From Thermoclostridium sp036562185 (GTDB taxonomy: Bacteria; Bacillota; Clostridia; DSM-8532), in assembly GCA_036562185.1 (NCBI GenBank), contig DATCKN010000061.1:1-64000 (forward strand): 64,000 bases of DNA. Direction: 5' to 3'. Positions 60,756-64,000 of the stretch are shown in pieces; positions within the stretch are counted from its first letter, which is position 1, and each line of letters begins with the position of its first letter. Position numbers and translations under genes: made by a program. The notes under the pieces were generated by a model. The model saw only the letters and a list, made by a program, of their open reading frames with translations, made no database searches and had not been told where the DNA came from.

Positions 60756-62153
60756 TTAGCCCGTCTGTAACCTTTGTACTATCTCCTTAAAATGATTACC
60801 TCTCTCCATGAAATTTGAATATAAATCAAAGCTTGCGCTTGCCGGGGACAAAACAACAATATCTCCGCTTGCTGCAAGTTTATAGGCTGCATTTACCGCT
60901 TCCTCCATATTTGAAACCCTTATTACCGGAATTGGATCAACCTTTTCTTTTTGAACATAATCCTTATATGCCTTTTCAATTTTATCAGCGGTATTGCCCA
61001 TCAACACCATAGATTTTACATTATTGTGAATTATTTCCCCTAGCTCGTCATAACACAGCTTCTTATCATATCCTCCGGCTATTAATATAACCTTTCTCTT
61101 GAAGGATTTTAATGTTGCAGTGGTACGCGTAGGGCTTGAACCTATGGAATCATTATAAAAAGATACGCCATTTACTGTTCGTACAAACTCGTTCCTATGT
61201 TCAACACCTGCAAAATTCCGGGCTACGTTTATAATTGATCCGGTGCTGACTTCTGGTATTACAGCAGATATTGCCGCAAGATAGTTTTCCACATTATGCA
61301 TGCCCGGAAGCTTAATATCGTCAATGGATAATATTTCTTTTTCCATGTTACCTTCCCGGTAGACAATTGTATTTCCTTTAAGGAATGCTCCTGTTGCACA
61401 TTCTTCTTTTATACTGAACAATATCAGCCTGCCTTTTACCTCGGGTACAAAACTTCTTGTGATCAGATTGTCATAATTTAATACAACCCTGCCGTTATTT
61501 GATTGGTGCCTGTATATATTCTTTTTTGCATCAATGTATTCTTCCATTGATTTATGTATATCCAGATGATTCGGGGAAACGTTGGTAATAACAGCTACAT
61601 CCGGACTGTCTTTCATTGTAAGAAGCTGGAAACTTGAAAGCTCCAGAACAACCTTGTCGTTTTGATCTATTTCCTCAACCTTATCTATCAAGGGGGTGCC
61701 TATATTCCCACCCAAATAGCAATTATATCCTTCCTGTTTTAATGTTTCATATATCAGGGTGGTAGTTGTGGTTTTGCCGTCGCTTCCTGTAACCGCATAG
61801 ATTTTTGCCGGGCACAGCTTAAAAAATACTTCCATTTCGGATGTAAGTTCGGCTCCGTTTGCCAATTCCCTTTGAATTTCCGGAATATCAAATCTCATAC
61901 CCGGTGTTCTGAATATCATGTCAAAACCTTTAAGATTATCCAAATATCCCTGACCCAACGAAAATTTGATTCCTAAATCTTTATACTCTGAAATTGACGG
62001 AAACTCCTCTTCATTTTTCCTGTCAAAAACAGTTACGTCCGCTCCCCATTGGGCTATGGTCTTTGCCAGAGGCCTGTTGCTTACGCCAAATCCTAAAACC
62101 GCCGCCTTTTTCCCCCTGATTCTCTCTTTATATGATTCCAATGCCTTGTTCAA
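60756..62153 (-). CDS. murD: UDP-N-acetylmuramoylalanine--D-glutamate ligase
   Basis: A 465-residue Mur ligase that adds D-Glu to UDP-MurNAc-L-Ala. The N-terminal Rossmann-like domain (AAVLGFGVSNRPLAKTIAQW), ATP loop YAVTGSDGKTTTTTLIYETL, the carbamylated-Lys region and the C-terminal HRNEFVRTVNGVSFYNDSIG and LSPASASFDLY are complete. The start is TTG 62151-62153 behind AAGGTGG. It stands apart from any mur cluster in view. A TATAAT lies at 62228-62233 upstream. Confidence 0.95.
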   Translation of the reverse strand: MNKALESYKERIRGKKAAVLGFGVSNRPLAKTIAQWGADVTVFDRKNEEEFPSISEYKDLGIKFSLGQGYLDNLKGFDMIFRTPGMRFDIPEIQRELANGAELTSEMEVFFKLCPAKIYAVTGSDGKTTTTTLIYETLKQEGYNCYLGGNIGTPLIDKVEEIDQNDKVVLELSSFQLLTMKDSPDVAVITNVSPNHLDIHKSMEEYIDAKKNIYRHQSNNGRVVLNYDNLITRSFVPEVKGRLILFSIKEECATGAFLKGNTIVYREGNMEKEILSIDDIKLPGMHNVENYLAAISAVIPEVSTGSIINVARNFAGVEHRNEFVRTVNGVSFYNDSIGSSPTRTTATLKSFKRKVILIAGGYDKKLCYDELGEIIHNNVKSMVLMGNTADKIEKAYKDYVQKEKVDPIPVIRVSNMEEAVNAAYKLAASGDIVVLSPASASFDLYSNFMERGNHFKEIVQRLQTG

Positions 62154-62311
62154 ACTTGTCCACCTTCCATTAATACGGTTAATTGTTACATTTTATAAAA
62201 AATCATGTAATTCCGGTTATTAACTTCATTATATAATAATTTACCTGAAGTAAACATACCATATCAAAAAAAATTAAGAAACATGGAAAGCAAATAAGAT
62301 ATGAAATTTAT

Positions 62312-63064
62312 CTATTTAATCAAATCTTTTATTACTTCTCCGGCAATAATAAGGCCTGCAACAGACGGGACGAAGGAAATACTTCCAGGTACCTGCCTTC
62401 GTGCAGTACACTTGCGTTCGGTCCCCTTAGGACATACACAGCCTGTTTTACAACTGTTTTCTTCAGATTCAATGGGTATTATAGGCTCTTCTTTTGAATA
62501 CACTACCTTAAGCGAATCAACACCACGTTTTCTCAGTTCTCTTCTCATCACTTTTGCAAGGGGGCATATTGACGTATTATATATATCTGTAACCTCAAAC
62601 CTGGTGGGATCGAGTTTGTTCCCGGCTCCCATTGCACTTATTACCGGAATGTTAAGTTTCTTTGCATTAACAATCAAATCTATCTTTGCAGTAACGGTAT
62701 CAATGGCATCAACAATATAATCCTCATCGCCCCGGATAATTTCGGTGGCGCACCCGGGCATATAAAACTTTCTGATAGCCGTAACTTCTGCCTTTGGGTT
62801 TATTTCAAGGATTCTGTCGCGCATTACTTCAACCTTTGGTTTGCCGACTGTTTTTCTTGTTGCGTGGATCTGGCGGTTAATATTAGTAAGGCAAATCAAA
62901 TCGTCATCCACAAGAACAAACTTGCCTACACCCGCCCTCACAAGTCCTTCTGCAACAAAAGAACCTACGCCGCCAATTCCGAATATGGCAACCTTGCTGT
63001 TTTTTAGCTTGTTTAATGCATCCTTCCCGATTAAAAGTTCAGTCCTCGAAAATTCGTGAAGCAT
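62312..63064 (-). CDS. tcdA: tRNA threonylcarbamoyladenosine dehydratase TcdA
   Basis: A 250-residue E1-like enzyme that cyclises t6A37 in tRNA to the hydantoin form ct6A with ATP. The ATP-binding Rossmann motif AIFGIGGVGSFVAEGLVRAG is followed by DDDLICLTNINRQIHA and the DAIDTVTAKI block. A cysteine run (SCKTGCVCPKGTERKCTARR) precedes PGSISFVPSVAGLIIA. GAAAGGT lies before the ATG. It follows a 47-residue membrane gene by 21 bases. Confidence 0.93.
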   Translation of the reverse strand: MLHEFSRTELLIGKDALNKLKNSKVAIFGIGGVGSFVAEGLVRAGVGKFVLVDDDLICLTNINRQIHATRKTVGKPKVEVMRDRILEINPKAEVTAIRKFYMPGCATEIIRGDEDYIVDAIDTVTAKIDLIVNAKKLNIPVISAMGAGNKLDPTRFEVTDIYNTSICPLAKVMRRELRKRGVDSLKVVYSKEEPIIPIESEENSCKTGCVCPKGTERKCTARRQVPGSISFVPSVAGLIIAGEVIKDLIK

Positions 63065-63085
63065 ATGTCAAACCTTTCTAATAGA

Positions 63086-63229
63086 CTATTTTTCCACCTT
63101 TATCGTAAAATCCCTTTTGGAATTTCTGTTCATTAATATTAAAGCTACGATCACAGCTGTTATCGGAGCAATAATCAGTAAAGAAATACCAAATATTTTC
63201 CACCATTTCGGCTTATCATTAGTGTTCAT
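63086..63229 (-). CDS. 47-residue membrane mini-protein
   Basis: The product starts MNTNDKPKWWKIFGISLLII, has one helix (FGISLLIIAPITAVIVALIL) and ends in a basic tail. GGAGGGG lies four bases upstream of the ATG at 63227-63229, and the frame extends 26 codons further without a ribosome site. It lies 21 bases before tcdA and probably shares its transcript. Function unknown. Confidence 0.65.
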   Translation of the reverse strand: MNTNDKPKWWKIFGISLLIIAPITAVIVALILMNRNSKRDFTIKVEK

Positions 63230-63603
63230 AAAACCCCTCCAGTTTTCAGCATCTTCCACTTTATTACACCGTTCTCCAAAATATATAAAGGTCAAATTAC
63301 TGTTCAAGTATTATCATAAACAGTTACAATGCTTAATATTAATTATACAATAAGTAGAATGGTTAGAAAAGAACAAATAGAATCAGCTGCCGATATGCTT
63401 TTGGTGTCAGCCCAAGGCTTTTGAAACACTTTATAGAACATGTACTGTTTGTAAACTTCAGACTTTGTGCTGATCAGCTTCTTTCACGAAATGGTTAACT
63501 TATGATGCAACAATGGCGGCAAACAGCTTACAAAAGAAGAGAATGACTGGTATAAAAACATTAAATGACATGATTTTCCTTAAAAATTAACTTAGATTTG
63601 CTA
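63230..63603. other. Gap between the mini-protein and the tRNA promoter
   Basis: No clear gene. A 21-codon plus-strand frame (63359-63424) reads MVRKEQIESAADMLLVSAQG, like the first helix of a TetR-type regulator, but it has no ribosome site. After a one-base shift it would continue AFETLYRTCTVCKLQT. It is probably a degraded regulator gene or chance. Confidence 0.35.
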
Positions 63604-63632
63604 TTGACAAACCAGTTTCTCCACTTTATAAT
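63604..63632 (+). promoter_or_regulatory. Consensus promoter of the tRNA-Leu gene
   Basis: Perfect TTGACA (63604-63609) and TATAAT (63627-63632) with a 17-base spacer, 26 bases before the mature tRNA. Confidence 0.9.
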
Positions 63633-63657
63633 TAACATTGTTTCGTGTGAACGACAT

Positions 63658-63744
63658 GCGAAAGTGGTGGAATTGGCAGACTCGCTAGATTCAGGTTCTA
63701 GTGTGCGCAAGCACGTGCGGGTTCAAGTCCCGCCTTTCGCACCA
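63658..63744 (+). tRNA. tRNA-Leu (anticodon CAG)
   Basis: An 87-base class II tRNA with encoded CCA. The acceptor arm GCGAAAG pairs with CTTTCGC, then ACCA. The D arm has the usual GTGGTGGAATTGGCAGAC box. The anticodon stem CTAGA/TCTAG holds the loop TTCAGGT, so the anticodon is CAG and reads CUG. The long variable arm (GTGTGCGCAAGCAC) and T arm GTTCAAGTCC are present. It has its own consensus promoter and a strong terminator. Confidence 0.95.
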
Positions 63745-63780
63745 AGGCTCTCAGGGTATCCTGAGAGCCTTAATTTTTTC
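63745..63780 (+). terminator. Terminator of the tRNA-Leu gene
   Basis: AGGCTCTCAGG and CCTGAGAGCCT (63745-63755 and 63760-63770) pair perfectly over 11 bases with a GTAT loop, followed by TAATTTTTTC. Confidence 0.92.
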
Positions 63781-63867
63781 TTTTGACATGCATGAAAATA
63801 TACCTTCTGCTTACCGTAAATTTCTGTTTCCAGGCAAATTGATAATTATCATTTTATATTACTGAAA

Positions 63868-63899
63868 TAAAAAAAACCCCCTGAAAATAGCACAGGGAG
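63868..63899 (-). terminator. Terminator of the gene at the right edge
   Basis: On the minus strand CTCCCTG (63899-63893) pairs with CAGGGGG (63883-63877), then eight Ts. It lies about 30 bases past the stop of the partial gene. Confidence 0.8.
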
Positions 63900-63930
63900 T
63901 TTTACCAAAGCAAAAGAAATTCTTAACGCA

Positions 63931-64000
63931 TCATACCGGTTGAACCTCTAATGCCTTTTCTTTTGCTACAACCCGCTTTTTAATAATGAGAAAAGTTATA
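63931..64000 (-). CDS. C-terminal end of an unidentified gene (cut by window edge)
   Basis: The last 22 codons read ITFLIIKKRVVAKEKALEVQ then PV and a TGA at 63931-63933. The terminator behind supports a real gene end. Too little is visible to name a family. Confidence 0.5.
   Translation of the reverse strand, partial: ITFLIIKKRVVAKEKALEVQPV

Noticed and set aside
63598..63786. 62-codon plus-strand frame across the tRNA-Leu gene
   Set aside because: It covers the tRNA and its terminator; it has no ribosome site and is explained by the RNA gene.
1..64000. CRISPR arrays, rRNA operon, intact insertion sequences, toxin-antitoxin or restriction systems
   Set aside because: No regular repeat-spacer blocks, ribosomal RNA, transposase genes or defence-type domains were found on reading either strand.

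Overview
The window is a chromosomal stretch of an AT-rich, endospore-forming, Gram-positive anaerobe. The gene content and gene order point to class Clostridia, most likely a cellulolytic relative of Acetivibrio, Ruminiclostridium or Thermoclostridium; this placement is an inference. The evidence is a YtrH/YtrI sporulation pair, RNase Y with YmdB and YhaM, a TypA-MltG-TrmR-TrhP order like yrrL-yrrM-yrrO of Bacillus, an acetyl-CoA type MetA, a cellobiose 2-epimerase and a DnaE-type replicase. Almost every gene lies on the minus strand. Shine-Dalgarno sequences are strong, and at least nine genes appear to start with TTG.

Layout: 1-1264 methionine synthesis (metY fragment, metA). 1487-3517 two HD-domain proteins (YhaM nuclease and an HD-GYP phosphodiesterase). 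3732-9564 a small charged protein, phosphoglucomutase, YmdB, RNase Y and FolD. 9683-11728 small accessory genes (a start-less relic, a CPDC redox protein, an acetyltransferase, a methyltransferase). 11872-16172 a membrane TPR protein and FtsK. 16281-20123 cellobiose 2-epimerase and a TldD/TldE pair. 20358-26097 a secreted small protein facing XerD, Nudix, RNase HI, ProC and RuvCAB. 26339-28935 argGH on the plus strand behind a promoter with two ARG-box-like operators. 29458-31868 a small unknown, a lipoprotein deacetylase and CobO. 32027-39304 a five-gene ABC system. 39655-42694 a membrane protein, two tandem mini-proteins, PgsA, a thioesterase and PfkA. 42801-49906 DnaE, a deacetylase, a CPBP protease, 5-formyl-THF cyclo-ligase and a zinc-ribbon protein. 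49997-55766 YtrI, YtrH and the tRNA-modification, MltG and TypA block. 55858-60664 a MoxR/DUF58/transglutaminase cassette. 60756-63229 MurD, TcdA and a mini membrane protein. 63658-63744 tRNA-Leu(CAG).

Most of the window is housekeeping. The parts most worth a second look are: (i) the ABC cluster at 32027-39304, which joins a solute-binding lipoprotein, a HlyD-like adaptor, a giant FtsX-type permease and two ATPases, one of them ending in an AbrB-like DNA-binding hairpin; (ii) the tandem 34- and 37-residue membrane mini-proteins at 40286 and 40528; (iii) the ytrH leader, where a terminator-like hairpin contains the ribosome site; (iv) the rny start, where the strong ribosome site serves an out-of-frame ATG; (v) a start-less reading frame behind a glutaredoxin-like gene; and (vi) a perfect palindrome that fills the spacer of the tldD promoter. 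I saw no CRISPR array, rRNA, intact insertion sequence or prophage.
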